DNA of 64,000 bases from contig NZ_QFFY01000001.1 of the NCBI RefSeq assembly GCF_003131205.1, positions 124,001 to 188,000 of the forward strand, in the 5' to 3' direction. Numbering within the stretch: position 1 is the stretch's first letter; every line of letters starts with the position of its first letter. The notes under the pieces were generated by a model. That model was not told the origin of the DNA. It did not search any database and saw nothing but the letters and a program-made list of their open reading frames with translations. Positions 1 to 8,105 of the stretch are shown here, in pieces. Origin of the DNA: Occallatibacter savannae. Lineage in GTDB: Bacteria > Acidobacteriota > Terriglobia > Terriglobales > Acidobacteriaceae. The position numbers and the translations under genes were made by a program.

Positions 1-1027
1 CTTTGTAGTAGCCGAGTGTCTGACGCGCGATGTGAGAGACGCGCTCCAACTCCTGCTCCGCCGTGAGCAGAAGTTGATTCACGCGGCTCTCCGGTGCGGA
101 GTGCTGGCGGGCCAAAAAGATGACGTTTATCAGCGACTCGAGCGGATTGTTGATCTCGTGCGCAATCGCGGCAGCCATGCGGCCGGTTGCCGCCAGCTTC
201 TCTGACTGAATGAGCAACTGCTCAACGCGCTTCTTGTCGGAGATGTCACGGGCAATCTTGGAAGCGCCTATGACTCTGCCGGAGTGATCCACGATCGGCG
301 AAATCGTCACCGAGACCTGGAAGAGCTCGCCGCTCTTCTTTTTGCGCGTAGTCTCATAGTGATCGATGCGCTCGCCGGCTCTGAGCTTGCGGAGAATCTC
401 ATCTTCTTCGTACTGGAGGCCCTCGGGAATCAGGCGAAGGATGGATTGGCCGATCATCTCGTCGGCGGTGTAACCGAAGATGCGTTCAGCTGACCGGTTC
501 CAGCTGGTCACGATGCCGTTCAAAGTTTTGCCGATGATAGCGTCATCCGCGGAGTCCACAATGGCCGCCAGGCGCGAGAGGCTCTCCTGGTTCCTGCGGC
601 CCTCGGAAATATCGTGCGCGATCTTCGAGGCAGCCACGATCCGTCCGGAGGCGTCGCGGATAGGCGAGATCGTCACCGAGATCGGGAAGCGTTCGCCGTT
701 CTTCCGCATGCGGGTGGTTTCGAAGTGCTCAATGCGCTCGCCGCCGCGGAGTTTGCGAAGAATCTCAGTCTCCTCGTGCTGCAGTTCAGGAGGAATGAGC
801 GTGAGGATCGACTTGCCGATGATCTCGCTGGGCTGGTATCCGAAGACTCGGGTTGCCGCCGCGTTCCAACTTATGATCGTCCCGTCGAGACGCTTGCTGA
901 TGATTGGTTCATCGGAGCAATCGACAAGGGCAGCCAGGTGCTGGTGCGGGTCGGGCGCTGTTGCAGGTTCGGCGAACTCGAGCACCTTTGCGGTTGAGGC
1001 GGCGGATTGATTGAATTCAGCGGCCAT
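1..1027 (-). CDS. PAS-PAS sensor histidine kinase (3' part beyond the window)
   Basis: The minus-strand frame opens at an ATG at 1027 and runs off the left edge, so about 342 N-terminal residues are visible. Two PAS domains (about residues 28-130 and 150-255) are close copies of each other; both carry an ERI(E/D)H(F/Y)ETTR block and end in SKIA(H/R)DIS. A HisKA H-box follows near residue 289 (AAAIAHEINNPLESL), where the His is the expected phosphoacceptor. The ATPase domain lies outside the window. No transmembrane segment is seen, so this is probably a cytoplasmic sensor. The signal is unknown: neither PAS domain has a recognisable ligand motif. The near-identical PAS pair points to an internal duplication. 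Confidence 0.88.
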   Translation of the reverse strand, partial: MAAEFNQSAASTAKVLEFAEPATAPDPHQHLAALVDCSDEPIISKRLDGTIISWNAAATRVFGYQPSEIIGKSILTLIPPELQHEETEILRKLRGGERIEHFETTRMRKNGERFPISVTISPIRDASGRIVAASKIAHDISEGRRNQESLSRLAAIVDSADDAIIGKTLNGIVTSWNRSAERIFGYTADEMIGQSILRLIPEGLQYEEDEILRKLRAGERIDHYETTRKKKSGELFQVSVTISPIVDHSGRVIGASKIARDISDKKRVEQLLIQSEKLAATGRMAAAIAHEINNPLESLINVIFLARQHSAPESRVNQLLLTAEQELERVSHIARQTLGYYK

Positions 1028-1332
1028 GGGAGCTGCTCCGGAACGAAACCCGCTGGCGGATTCTGGTCAGATGAGGCGTTTTGACAGGCGCTGCGAAGAA
1101 GAGGCCGGACGGCCGGTCGAAGGAGAGAATCACTCGAACTTCCAGTTCTAGATTTTGGGGGCCCAGTATTGCGTAGGTGCAGGACGCCTTAAGAACTTGG
1201 ATGCGTTTGATTAGACGAAGGTTTGAAGCTGATCCTTTCCATTGTGTGGAGCGACTCGGAACGGAGGCTTGCCTCCCGAAGGGATCGGCCGCCGGGAACT
1301 TATCAGCGGGCCGAAACGTACAATTGAGTGCG
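1028..1332. other. intergenic region, divergent promoters expected
   Basis: This gap lies between two divergently read genes and so must hold both promoters. I see no convincing -35/-10 pair, RNA gene or coding frame. An in-frame GTG at 1177 would extend the TPM gene, but it would add about 52 residues ahead of a well-formed signal peptide, so I do not use it. Confidence 0.5.
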
Positions 1333-2163
1333 ATGGAAGCTTTTCACCGCAACTCAAGGCTGCTCAGCCGGATAATGCTGGCGGCGATTGTTTTCATTCC
1401 TCTCCAGATGCTGGTGGCCGAGCAGGTCAGCCAGCTTCCCAAGCCCACTGACTACGTAAGTGACTTTGCCCATGTGCTTTCGCCCGAGGCGGTAGAGAAG
1501 CTGGATCGCGTCTGCGCGGAGCTGGACCACTCGAAGGCAAACGCGCAGATTGCAGTTGTTACGGTCCGCAACACCGACGGCGATGACATTGCCAGCTGGG
1601 CGACCCAACTGGAAGACAAGTGGCACATGGCCACCAAGGGCTCGGACCGGGGCGTGCTGGTGTTGCTCGCTGTCGACGACCGCAAGTACCGGATCGATGT
1701 GGCTTACGGGCTCGAAGGGATCCTGAACGACGCACGCGTCGGCGACATCGGCCGGTCCATGGTTCCAGAACTACGCGCGAAAGACTACGACGGGGCCGTG
1801 GTGGGCGCAGTCGGGCAGGTCGCCAAGGTGATCGCTGACGACGCACACATCACGCTGAGCGACACGTTGCCGAATCCGCCCCCGGTTCACCATCGGCAGC
1901 AGAACGGCTCGCCGGCCGGGGCAATCCTGCTGTTCCTGATTCTGTTTCTGATGTTCGGCGGGTTCGGAATCTTCCGGATTCTGTTCTGGCTGGGCTTGTT
2001 CAACAGTGCGCTCGGCGGGCGCCGTTACACTGGCGGCTCCGGTCCCTTCATAGGAGGCGGTGGCTGGGGTGGCGGTGGCGGAGGCGGCGACTCAGGGGGT
2101 GGCGGCTTCGGCGGGTTTGGCGGCGGAGACTTTGGCGGTGGCGGAGCCGGAGGAAGCTGGTGA
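1333..2163 (+). CDS. TPM-domain (YgcG-like) membrane protein with glycine-rich tail
   Basis: The ATG at 1333 is chosen because it gives a signal peptide or membrane anchor at once (residues 14-30); an upstream GTG only adds residues with no family support. A TPM domain covers roughly residues 35-175, from YVSDFAHVLSPEAVEKLD to a DYDGAVVGAV stretch. A hydrophobic helix follows (about 195-222), then about 40 residues of Gly repeats ending in GGAGGSW. TPM proteins are exported or membrane-tethered and are tied to envelope and photosystem maintenance; their enzymology is unsettled. The next gene encodes LemA, the usual partner of this family, which supports a shared envelope role. Length (276 aa) is normal. 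Confidence 0.88.
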   Translation: MEAFHRNSRLLSRIMLAAIVFIPLQMLVAEQVSQLPKPTDYVSDFAHVLSPEAVEKLDRVCAELDHSKANAQIAVVTVRNTDGDDIASWATQLEDKWHMATKGSDRGVLVLLAVDDRKYRIDVAYGLEGILNDARVGDIGRSMVPELRAKDYDGAVVGAVGQVAKVIADDAHITLSDTLPNPPPVHHRQQNGSPAGAILLFLILFLMFGGFGIFRILFWLGLFNSALGGRRYTGGSGPFIGGGGWGGGGGGGDSGGGGFGGFGGGDFGGGGAGGSW

Positions 2164-2170
2164 AGAACAG

Positions 2171-2198
2171 GGATTAGGGAGTAGGGACTAGGGATTCG
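2171..2198. repeat. heptamer array, GGANTAG-like units
   Basis: Four consecutive 7-bp units (GGATTAG, GGAGTAG, GGACTAG, GGATTCG) start 8 nt after the TPM stop codon. Less regular 7-phase remnants continue to about 2270. This is one member of a family of period-7 arrays seen after many stop codons in the window. Confidence 0.7.
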
Positions 2199-2302
2199 TA
2201 TAGGCAGTGGGTATCAGGCATGAGGACATTCAAGTCAGGGACCCGGAACTAGAGACGTAAGGACTAGGACGGGCCCTCTGGAACCGAAGGAGAAGCGAGT
2301 TT

Positions 2303-2875
2303 ATGGGCAAGTTGGTTGGTTTAGGTGTGGTGGGCGTAATCATTGTGGCATTGCTGCTGGTCGGCGGCAGCTACGTGAGCGCCAAGAACCAGATGGTAGC
2401 CAAAGATCAGACCGTGAAGTCGGCATGGTCTGAGGTGGACGTGCAGCTGGAACGGCGCGCGGACTTGATTCCGAACCTTGTCGAAACCGTAAAAGGCTTC
2501 ACCAAGGAAGAGAACTCGGTGTTCTCTGAGATCGCGAATGCCCGCGCCGGCATGCTGAATGCGCAGACACCGCAGTCAAAGATCGCGGCGAACAACCAAC
2601 TGGACGGCGCACTGGGACGCCTGCTGCTGTTGACCGAGAATTATCCGAATCTTCGATCGAGCGAGCAGTTCATGCGCCTGCAGGATGAGCTTGCCGGAAC
2701 GGAAAACCGCATCAGCGTATCGCGGCTGCATTACAACCGAGCCATCCAGGACTACAACACCTTCATCCAGCAGTTCCCGAACAGCATCTGGGCGGGGATG
2801 GCGGGTTATCACGTCAACGACGCGTACTTCAAGGCAAGCGAGAAGGCGCAGCAAGTTCCGAACGTGAAGTTCTAA
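2303..2875 (+). CDS. lemA: LemA family protein
   Basis: This 190-residue protein is typical of LemA in length and layout. An N-terminal membrane helix (residues 4-26) is followed by a helical domain with the family's signature, ERRADLIPNLVETVKGF, around residues 49-66. Late helices carry NRAIQDYNTFIQQFPN. LemA is a membrane-anchored helical bundle of unclear biochemical role that recurs with TPM/YgcG proteins. Here the TPM gene is 139 nt upstream on the same strand, and the gap holds a heptamer array. The ATG at 2303 has an AAGGAGAAG ribosome-binding site. Nothing is missing. Confidence 0.93.
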   Translation: MGKLVGLGVVGVIIVALLLVGGSYVSAKNQMVAKDQTVKSAWSEVDVQLERRADLIPNLVETVKGFTKEENSVFSEIANARAGMLNAQTPQSKIAANNQLDGALGRLLLLTENYPNLRSSEQFMRLQDELAGTENRISVSRLHYNRAIQDYNTFIQQFPNSIWAGMAGYHVNDAYFKASEKAQQVPNVKF

Positions 2876-2885
2876 AGACAGCCAG

Positions 2886-2970
2886 GTAGCTGGAAGCCTG
2901 TAGCTCGTAGCCTTTCTCCGATCTACATCGTTCTCAGCTACAGGCTACGGGCTCCAAGCTACGAGCTGTT
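2886..2970. repeat. inverted pair of heptamer arrays
   Basis: Four GTAGCNN-type heptamers (2886-2913) and five AGCTACN-type heptamers (2936-2970) face each other across a 22-nt loop. The second array reads as the approximate reverse complement of the first, so the RNA could fold into a long imperfect hairpin. It starts 11 nt after the lemA stop and may act as a terminator or 3'-end stabiliser. Confidence 0.65.
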
Positions 2971-3070
2971 TCGGGCTGAGTACCTTGGATTCGGGCCGAG
3001 TGCGTTTCGTCACCGTAGACGTGGCGGACCTCAGGCAGAGTGGAGGTATCCCTCTCGCTGGTGGTCCGCT

Positions 3071-3289
3071 GTGTTTCGGTTAGATTATTTGTCCTGTTGC
3101 CTCACGGTTCTCTCCACAATCCTGGTCGGGCGCAAGCGGTGGACGGGGCTTGCTGTCGCGGGCGTGAATAGCGCCATCATCTGCGTGATCGGACTCCGGA
3201 CCGGGCAACTCGGGTTCATACCGGCAAACCTGTTCTGCATCGGCGTATACGTGTTCAGCATTCGGTCGTGGGTGAAGGAGAGCCTGTAA
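3071..3289 (+). CDS. small membrane protein, two to three helices
   Basis: This 72-residue hydrophobic protein has an LSCCLTVLSTILVG helix, a basic RRKRW-like turn, a helix around AVAGVNSAIICVIGL, and a third around GFIPANLFCIGVYVFSI. The layout (helix, basic loop, helix, FIPAN, helix) looks like a conserved short integral-membrane family, but I cannot name a function. The GTG at 3071 lacks a good ribosome-binding site at normal spacing; a GGAGG lies about 25 nt upstream, so the true start may differ by a few codons. A heptamer array begins 3 nt after its stop. It could be a distant fragment of a transporter fold, but it looks intact. Confidence 0.6.
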   Translation: MFRLDYLSCCLTVLSTILVGRKRWTGLAVAGVNSAIICVIGLRTGQLGFIPANLFCIGVYVFSIRSWVKESL

Positions 3290-3292
3290 CTC

Positions 3293-3392
3293 TCAGCTCA
3301 CAGCCGGGAGCCTGTAGCCGGTAGCTTGAGTCGATTGCATCGGGCTTTACCTACCCCAGCTACATGCTCCTGGCTCTAGGCTAAAGGCTATA
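3293..3392. repeat. inverted pair of heptamer arrays
   Basis: Five units (TCAGCTC, ACAGCCG, GGAGCCT, GTAGCCG, GTAGCTT) at 3293-3327 are answered by five units of opposite sense (AGCTACA, TGCTCCT, GGCTCTA and others) at 3358-3392. The arrangement matches the one after lemA, and it starts 3 nt after a stop codon. Confidence 0.65.
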
Positions 3393-3468
3393 GCCCCAAA
3401 TACCCTTCTCGAACCGCGGCACCTTCGAGCGCCCGAGCGCCATCCAAGCGAGAAACTGGAGTGTGTGC

Positions 3469-4503
3469 ATGGTGGAGATCAATCGGCGAGATTTTGTGAA
3501 GACGGCAGGGACGGTAGCGGGAGCGGCGGCAGCGAGCCAGCTGATCGGCCAAGACGACCAGGCTCAGACCCCTGGAAGTCAGGCTCAGACGACGAGCGGC
3601 GGGATGATTTACCGCACGCTGGGCCGGACGGGCGAAAAGATTTCGGCCATCGGCCTTGGCGGATACCACATCGGAGAACCCATTATCCCCGAGCCGGACT
3701 CGATTGCCCTGATCCGCAAGGCGATCGACAGCGGCATCACCTTCCTCGATAACTGCTGGGACTATAACGACGGCCAGAGTGAGATCCGCATGGGAAAGGC
3801 GCTTCGCGACGGCTACCGCAACAAAGTGCTGCTGATGACGAAGATCGACGGCCGAACCAGGGCCTCCGCCGCCCAGCAGATCGACGAATCCCTGCAGAGG
3901 CTTCAGACGGATCACGTGGACCTGATGCAGTTTCACGAGGTGATCCGGCTCGAAGATCCGGACCGCATCTTCGCCGAAGGCGGCGCAATGGAGGCAATGC
4001 TCGAGGCGAAGAAAGCAGGCAAGGTGCGCTTCGTCGGCTTCACCGGACACAAAGATCCCTACGTGCATCTGCGCATGCTCGAGGTTGCAAAGAAGCACAG
4101 CTTTCACTTCGACGCGGTGCAGATGCCGCTGAACGTCATGGATGCTCACTTCCGCAGCTTCGCGCAGCAGGTAGTTCCGGTGCTGAATCGCGAAGGGATC
4201 GCGCCGCTCGGGATGAAGTGTTTCGGCGACCACAAAATTCTCGACAGCAACACGGTCAAGCCCATTGAAGCGCTGCACTATTGCCTGAACCTCCCGATCG
4301 CCGTGCAGATCACCGGCATCGACAGCGATCAGATCCTCAATCAGGCGCTTGAAGCGGCACGCACCTTCAAGCCGATGAACGAGTCGGAGATCGCGAGCCT
4401 GCTGGACAGGACGAGTGCAGCCGCTCAGGAAGGGAAGTTCGAGCTTTACAAAACGACATCGAACTTCGACGGCACCGCGCACAAGCCGCAGTCTCTCGGC
4501 TGA
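3469..4503 (+). CDS. aldo/keto reductase with Tat-type leader
   Basis: The ATG at 3469 is preceded by GGAG at good spacing, so I prefer it to a GTG two codons upstream. The N-terminus (MVEINRRDFVKTAGTVAGAA) has a twin-arginine leader, pointing to folded export. The reductase barrel follows from about residue 45 (YRTLGRTGEKISAIGLGG). The catalytic tetrad is visible: Asp in FLDNCWDYN, Tyr in the same block, Lys in LLMTKID and His in LMQFHEV. Family members reduce carbonyls with NADPH; the substrate is unknown. Exported reductases with RRDF leaders are common in sugar-degrading soil bacteria. A strong bidirectional terminator separates it from the convergent STAS gene. Confidence 0.92.
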   Translation: MVEINRRDFVKTAGTVAGAAAASQLIGQDDQAQTPGSQAQTTSGGMIYRTLGRTGEKISAIGLGGYHIGEPIIPEPDSIALIRKAIDSGITFLDNCWDYNDGQSEIRMGKALRDGYRNKVLLMTKIDGRTRASAAQQIDESLQRLQTDHVDLMQFHEVIRLEDPDRIFAEGGAMEAMLEAKKAGKVRFVGFTGHKDPYVHLRMLEVAKKHSFHFDAVQMPLNVMDAHFRSFAQQVVPVLNREGIAPLGMKCFGDHKILDSNTVKPIEALHYCLNLPIAVQITGIDSDQILNQALEAARTFKPMNESEIASLLDRTSAAAQEGKFELYKTTSNFDGTAHKPQSLG

Positions 4504-4532
4504 TGCTTGCGACCCCGTTCATTGCAAAGCAA

Positions 4533-4558
4533 AAGGGCCATCCGCGTGGATGGCCCTT
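4533..4558. terminator. bidirectional rho-independent terminator
   Basis: A perfect 11-bp stem AAGGGCCATCC / GGATGGCCCTT with a 4-nt GCGT loop lies between the convergent aldo/keto reductase and STAS genes. A-rich bases on the left and CTT on the right let it work in both directions. Confidence 0.85.
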
Positions 4559-4612
4559 CGTTCAGAATGGATTGTTCAACCGACTCACCTGGGAGAGGTG
4601 TCGCGCGTTCGG

Positions 4613-4957
4613 CTACTTGAAGGAGGCGATGGCGCTGGCTTCGTCGTCGTACACGTCGAAGACGGTGTAGAGCTTGGTGAGCTGCAGAACGTCCTTCACC
4701 TTCTTGGTCAGGTTCAGGAGCTTCAGGTTCGCGCCCTGGTTCTTGGCAGTGGTGTAGGCGCCTACGAGTTCGCCCAGGCCCGAGCTGTCGATGTAGTTCA
4801 CGTCGCCGAGGTTGAGCAGGATGCTCTTCGAGCCCTTGCTGATCAGGTCACGAATGGCCTCCCGCAGCTGCACACTCCCCTCGCCGAGGGTGATCCGCCC
4901 GCTGAGGTCCAGGACAGTGACTCCGTCCAATTCACGGGAAGCGATTGTTAGTGCCAC
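4613..4957 (-). CDS. STAS-domain anti-sigma factor antagonist (SpoIIAA/RsbV type)
   Basis: The 114-residue protein is a single STAS domain. The phosphorylation-site block NYIDSSGLGELVGAY (about residues 54-68) contains the Ser that a partner-switching kinase would modify. The segment before it (SILLNLGDV) is the usual strand. The ATG at 4957 has AAGGAGGAAA upstream. Such proteins, when unphosphorylated, bind the anti-sigma kinase and free the sigma factor or another target. The kinase partner is probably the HATPase protein encoded 119 nt upstream on the same strand. No sigma factor or phosphatase gene is adjacent, so the output is unknown. Confidence 0.93.
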   Translation of the reverse strand: MALTIASRELDGVTVLDLSGRITLGEGSVQLREAIRDLISKGSKSILLNLGDVNYIDSSGLGELVGAYTTAKNQGANLKLLNLTKKVKDVLQLTKLYTVFDVYDDEASAIASFK

Positions 4958-5076
4958 GGATGTTTCCTCCTTTGTGAGTCATACAAGTTATAGCATCTGA
5001 TGCCGGACTGCAAGCCAGCGAAACTGAAGGAGATCTGTGGATCGGTTCTGTTGCGATCCAGGGATTTCTGCAACGG

Positions 5077-5559
5077 TCAGGATGCCTGCGACTGTTCTGG
5101 TGCCGGGGTGATGTGTTTGACGAGCGTGAGTTCGGTGCCGGGCTGGAGTTGACGAAAGTGAACCTCATCCATGAACGAGCGGATGAGGAAGATACCGCGG
5201 CCGGTGCCGCGGAGAAGGTTCTCGGGGGCAAGCGGATCGGGGAGGTTCTCCCAGTCGACGCCCTTGCCTTGGTCGGCGAGGGTAAAGATCAGCGACTTGC
5301 CGTTGTTCTCAAAGCTGGCTGTGACCTGCTTCGCCGGATCGTAGTCGTTGCCGTGAAGGACCGCGTTGACGGCCGCCTCGCGAACGGCCATCGTGATGCG
5401 GAAGCGCTCATCTTCATCGATGCCGGCCTCCGCGGCGAGTTTCTCTGCGGCAGCCTCAATTTCGCTGACGCTCTCCATCGTGGAGGGTAGCGAGAAGCTC
5501 AATTTTCCAGCCTTCGGATTGGTCACCGGCTTCGTCTCCGCCTCTACCGGGAATGGCAA
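5077..5559 (-). CDS. anti-sigma regulatory factor, RsbW-type serine kinase
   Basis: The 160-residue protein is a GHKL ATPase domain with short tails. The N-box is REAAVNAVLHGND (about residues 65-77), the G1 box is DQGKGVDW, and the G2 box is GTGRGIFLIRSFMDEV (about 119-134). This layout is typical of RsbW/SpoIIAB kinases that phosphorylate a STAS antagonist and sequester a sigma factor or other partner. The STAS gene follows 119 nt downstream, which supports a partner-switching pair. Gene order (kinase first, antagonist second) is the reverse of the classic rsbV-rsbW order. No cognate sigma gene is visible nearby. Confidence 0.9.
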   Translation of the reverse strand: MPFPVEAETKPVTNPKAGKLSFSLPSTMESVSEIEAAAEKLAAEAGIDEDERFRITMAVREAAVNAVLHGNDYDPAKQVTASFENNGKSLIFTLADQGKGVDWENLPDPLAPENLLRGTGRGIFLIRSFMDEVHFRQLQPGTELTLVKHITPAPEQSQAS

Positions 5560-5813
5560 AGCCTACGCCTTACCGCGAGAGGAAGTTGTCGTCTTTGGGA
5601 ATTGTGGAAAAAGACGCTATGTAGGGCAGTTTCATTGTTGGAACGGATTGTGTCAAGGATTGCTTTGAGTTGGAGCAAGCCGAGGCGATGCACCTGCGTC
5701 GAGCGATACGAACGTGGCGCCGAACAGCAAGCAAGAAGTTGTCGATCAGCCATCCGGCTCCTTCGCCCGGTCAGGTCCTGCGGGACGTCTCGTGAGCGCA
5801 GTACACTCGACGT

Positions 5814-7073
5814 ATGAACCACCGCACGACAACCCGCGTCAGTTTAACTGCGCTGCTCGGCACGCCAGTCACCGACGCGCAGGGTGCCGTGTGCGGCAGG
5901 TTGAAAGACATTGCGGTCGCCACTGGAGCCGACGCCGGAAAGGTCGCAGGACTGGTTCTGAAGACGCGCGCGGGGCTGGCGCTGGTTCCGTCGCAAGAGG
6001 TTAGGGAAACCGCAGCCGGGACGCTTCAGGTTCTGTCGACCAGCGCGATTACCCCGCTGAACGGCGAGCAGGGGACGTACATCTACCTGCAGCAGGATCT
6101 TGTCGACCGGCAGATCATCGACATCCATGGCCGCAAAGTTGTTCGCGTGAACGATGTCGACCTGGAATGGATGGGAGAAGGACAGGCTCATCTGCTTCGC
6201 GTTGCCGAGGTTGAAGTCGGACTTCGCGGGGCGTTTCGAAGAGTCTTCAAAGGAGTGCTGCCGAAAACGACGCTCGATCAACTGGCGCGGCGGTTCAAGG
6301 AGCGCGGAATTCCCTGGCAGTTCGTCGACGTGATCGAAGTAGACCCCGCCCGGCGCGTGAAGCTGCGCATAGAATACGAGCGGCTCGCCGAGATGCATCC
6401 GTCCGATCTGGCGGAGATCCTCGAGGATCTGAGCCCTGCAGAGCGCGAGGCGGTCTTCACCTCGCTCGATGAAGAGGTGGCGGCAGAGACGCTGGAAGAG
6501 GTCGATCCAAAGCTGCAGGTTTCGCTCCTTGAAAAGCTCGACGAAGAAAAGATCGCCGACATCGTCGAAGAGATGGATCCGGGTGCGGCAGCCGATCTGC
6601 TGGCCGAGCTGCCGGAAGATCGATCCGACGCCATTCTCGAGGAGATGGAGCCGGAGGAGCGGCAAGAGGTCGAGGAACTGCTGGAGTTCGACGAGAACTC
6701 TGCGGCAGGCGCCATGACCACAGACTTCGTTTATCTGGGCACAGACGCGGTGGTATCGCAGGTGGGTCCGGCGCTGCGCAGCTACGACGGCGATGTGGAA
6801 GCAGTGACCGAGATTTACCTGCTCGACGAGAAGCGAGTGGTGCGCGGGGCAGTGCCGCTGGCGCGGCTCATCGTTGCGCAGCCCGACACGAAGCTCACGG
6901 TGCTCGCCGATGCCCGGGTGCTGTCGTGTCCGGCGGATATGAGGCAGCTGGATCTGGCGGAAATGTTCGATAAGTACAACCTGCACGCGCTGCCTGTGGT
7001 GGACAAAGCGGGACGCATGGTGGGCGTGGTGCAGGCCGATCACGTGATCAGCTTCCTGCGGGAGAAGCTGTAA
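5814..7073 (+). CDS. PRC-barrel / MgtE N-domain / CBS protein lacking a channel
   Basis: The 419-residue protein starts with two PRC-barrel-like segments (about residues 7-75 and 85-160; LLGTPVTDAQGAVCGRLKDI opens the first). An MgtE intracellular N domain follows (about 185-300), with the acidic repeats LAEILEDLSPAEREAVF and IVEEMDPGAAADLLAELPED. Two CBS motifs come next (about 300-419, ending HALPVVDKAGRMVGVV). The transmembrane Mg2+ channel domain of MgtE is absent and the protein ends cleanly after CBS. In MgtE these cytosolic domains sense Mg2+; a free-standing copy could regulate another metal transporter. The following gene encodes a membrane protein of unknown function, a possible partner. 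Confidence 0.88.
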   Translation: MNHRTTTRVSLTALLGTPVTDAQGAVCGRLKDIAVATGADAGKVAGLVLKTRAGLALVPSQEVRETAAGTLQVLSTSAITPLNGEQGTYIYLQQDLVDRQIIDIHGRKVVRVNDVDLEWMGEGQAHLLRVAEVEVGLRGAFRRVFKGVLPKTTLDQLARRFKERGIPWQFVDVIEVDPARRVKLRIEYERLAEMHPSDLAEILEDLSPAEREAVFTSLDEEVAAETLEEVDPKLQVSLLEKLDEEKIADIVEEMDPGAAADLLAELPEDRSDAILEEMEPEERQEVEELLEFDENSAAGAMTTDFVYLGTDAVVSQVGPALRSYDGDVEAVTEIYLLDEKRVVRGAVPLARLIVAQPDTKLTVLADARVLSCPADMRQLDLAEMFDKYNLHALPVVDKAGRMVGVVQADHVISFLREKL

Positions 7074-7076
7074 GAA

Positions 7077-7107
7077 CAGTTGTCAGTGCTCAGTTGTCAG
7101 TGATCAG
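7077..7107. repeat. heptamer array, CAGTTGT/CAGTGNT units
   Basis: Units CAGTTGT, CAGTGCT, CAGTTGT and CAGTGAT followed by a partial CAG begin 3 nt after the stop codon of the MgtE_N/CBS gene. Confidence 0.7.
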
Positions 7108-7165
7108 AAAGTAGCGGACTGCTCTTTTTGGGTGAGAGCTTTACCGTTTGGAGGAGGAGATACCT

Positions 7166-7696
7166 GTGCCGCCGAGGGATGGGATTCGGACGTATGTTCC
7201 GAGGGAGGAGCAGAAGGGTCCGCGCACCGATCGGGGTGACTGGGTCGATCCGGTCAAGCTGCCGGTTCTAATCAAGCTGTTTGTCTGGCTGCTTGTCTTT
7301 CGGGCCGCAGCGAACCTCATCTTTGCGCTCATTGTGGGTCTCGCACCGGAGACCGGCGTGGCCACGTTCATCTCGAACAACTTCGACGCGTGGCCCAGGC
7401 AGATGCCGCCCGAAGGCGTGTTCTATCTCAGCGCGGCGCTCTACGCGATCACGGCCTGGCGTTGGTACACGCGCGACTGGCGCGCGCGGTGGTTCGTCAT
7501 GTTTCTGTCGGGTGCGACGGCAGCGAAGATGCTGGGCAATTATGTGGCAGATCACGCTTCAGGATCTCCGACCCCGATGGCCCCCGCTCAAACGGCATCC
7601 TTCTTCACGACCATCGCGATGAATCTCATCATCTGCGGATATCTGGCGTTCTACCCCGGAATGGCCCAGGCCTTTAAAGAAACGCCGTGGGATTGA
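7166..7696 (+). CDS. four-helix membrane protein of unknown function
   Basis: A TTG at 7148 would open the same frame, but the bases just after it (GGAGGAGG at about 7150-7157) are an excellent ribosome-binding site for the GTG at 7166, so I start there. The 176-residue product begins with a polar segment, then shows hydrophobic segments near LIKLFVWLLVFRAAANLIFAL, FYLSAALYAITAW, WFVMFLSGATAAKML and FFTTIAMNLIICGYLAF. No catalytic motif is recognised. It sits about 90 nt after the PRC-MgtE_N-CBS gene, separated by a heptamer array, so co-transcription is plausible. Confidence 0.75.
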   Translation: MPPRDGIRTYVPREEQKGPRTDRGDWVDPVKLPVLIKLFVWLLVFRAAANLIFALIVGLAPETGVATFISNNFDAWPRQMPPEGVFYLSAALYAITAWRWYTRDWRARWFVMFLSGATAAKMLGNYVADHASGSPTPMAPAQTASFFTTIAMNLIICGYLAFYPGMAQAFKETPWD

Positions 7697-7748
7697 AACG
7701 TCAGATTCTTTGAGGATCAGCACGAAGAAATCGCCGTGCTCGGCGTAA

Positions 7749-8105
7749 GGTCAAGAGCTTGCGATTCAGAAACCGATCTAAGCTCCTGATTCCAAACGAA
7801 AGAAAAACTTCGTCCCGTTTGCAGTCTGATTCGACAATTTCGTCATACTTGAACTATGAGAGCAGAGAAGAACATTGTGGGCAGGGAACTCACGATGCTC
7901 TCTGTTGCCGTGTTCACTCGCTCCCTCGTCCCTCGTCCCTCGTTCGCTTGTCCGCTGTCCTCTCGTCCCCTGCTCTAAGTCTTTTGTCATGAAACACCTT
8001 GTGCGTAAGTCCAATCACTCGATACACTCGGAGTAACCTCCCCCTCCGTATGCTGTTGAAAGCAGGGAACTTGCTCACAAGATGTATGGGGGTAGGGATA
8101 CCCCT
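7749..8105 (-). repeat. dispersed intergenic element, copy A
   Basis: Read on the minus strand, this region aligns along most of its length with 27556-27870 on the plus strand. Shared landmarks, in order, are a C-rich start with ACCC-CATA-ATCTTG, GTGTTTCAT-ACAAA, CTTAG/GTTAG-AGCAGGG, a TATGACGAAAT...ACTGCAAA block, AATCAGGAGCTTA and CTCTTGACCT. Short open frames inside differ in phase between the copies, so I treat it as non-coding. A heptamer array of CCCTCGT-type units (7923-7971) sits inside this copy. The rest of the 7697-8339 gap shows nothing I can support. Confidence 0.7.

Noticed and set aside
2040-2160. Glycine-codon repeat in the TPM gene as a DNA repeat element
   Set aside because: It is coding low complexity; Gly-rich tails are usual in TPM/YgcG proteins.
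5844-7043. Long antisense open frame (399 codons) opposite the MgtE_N/CBS gene
   Set aside because: It mirrors the codon bias of the real gene, has a His/Gln/Arg-rich composition and no domain. Similar antisense frames at 3388-4482, 24522-25706, 39292-40356 and 47282-48394 are rejected for the same reason.
7923-7971. Simple low-complexity tract CCCTCGT inside element A as an independent regulatory site
   Set aside because: It is better explained as one of the heptamer arrays inserted in the dispersed element.
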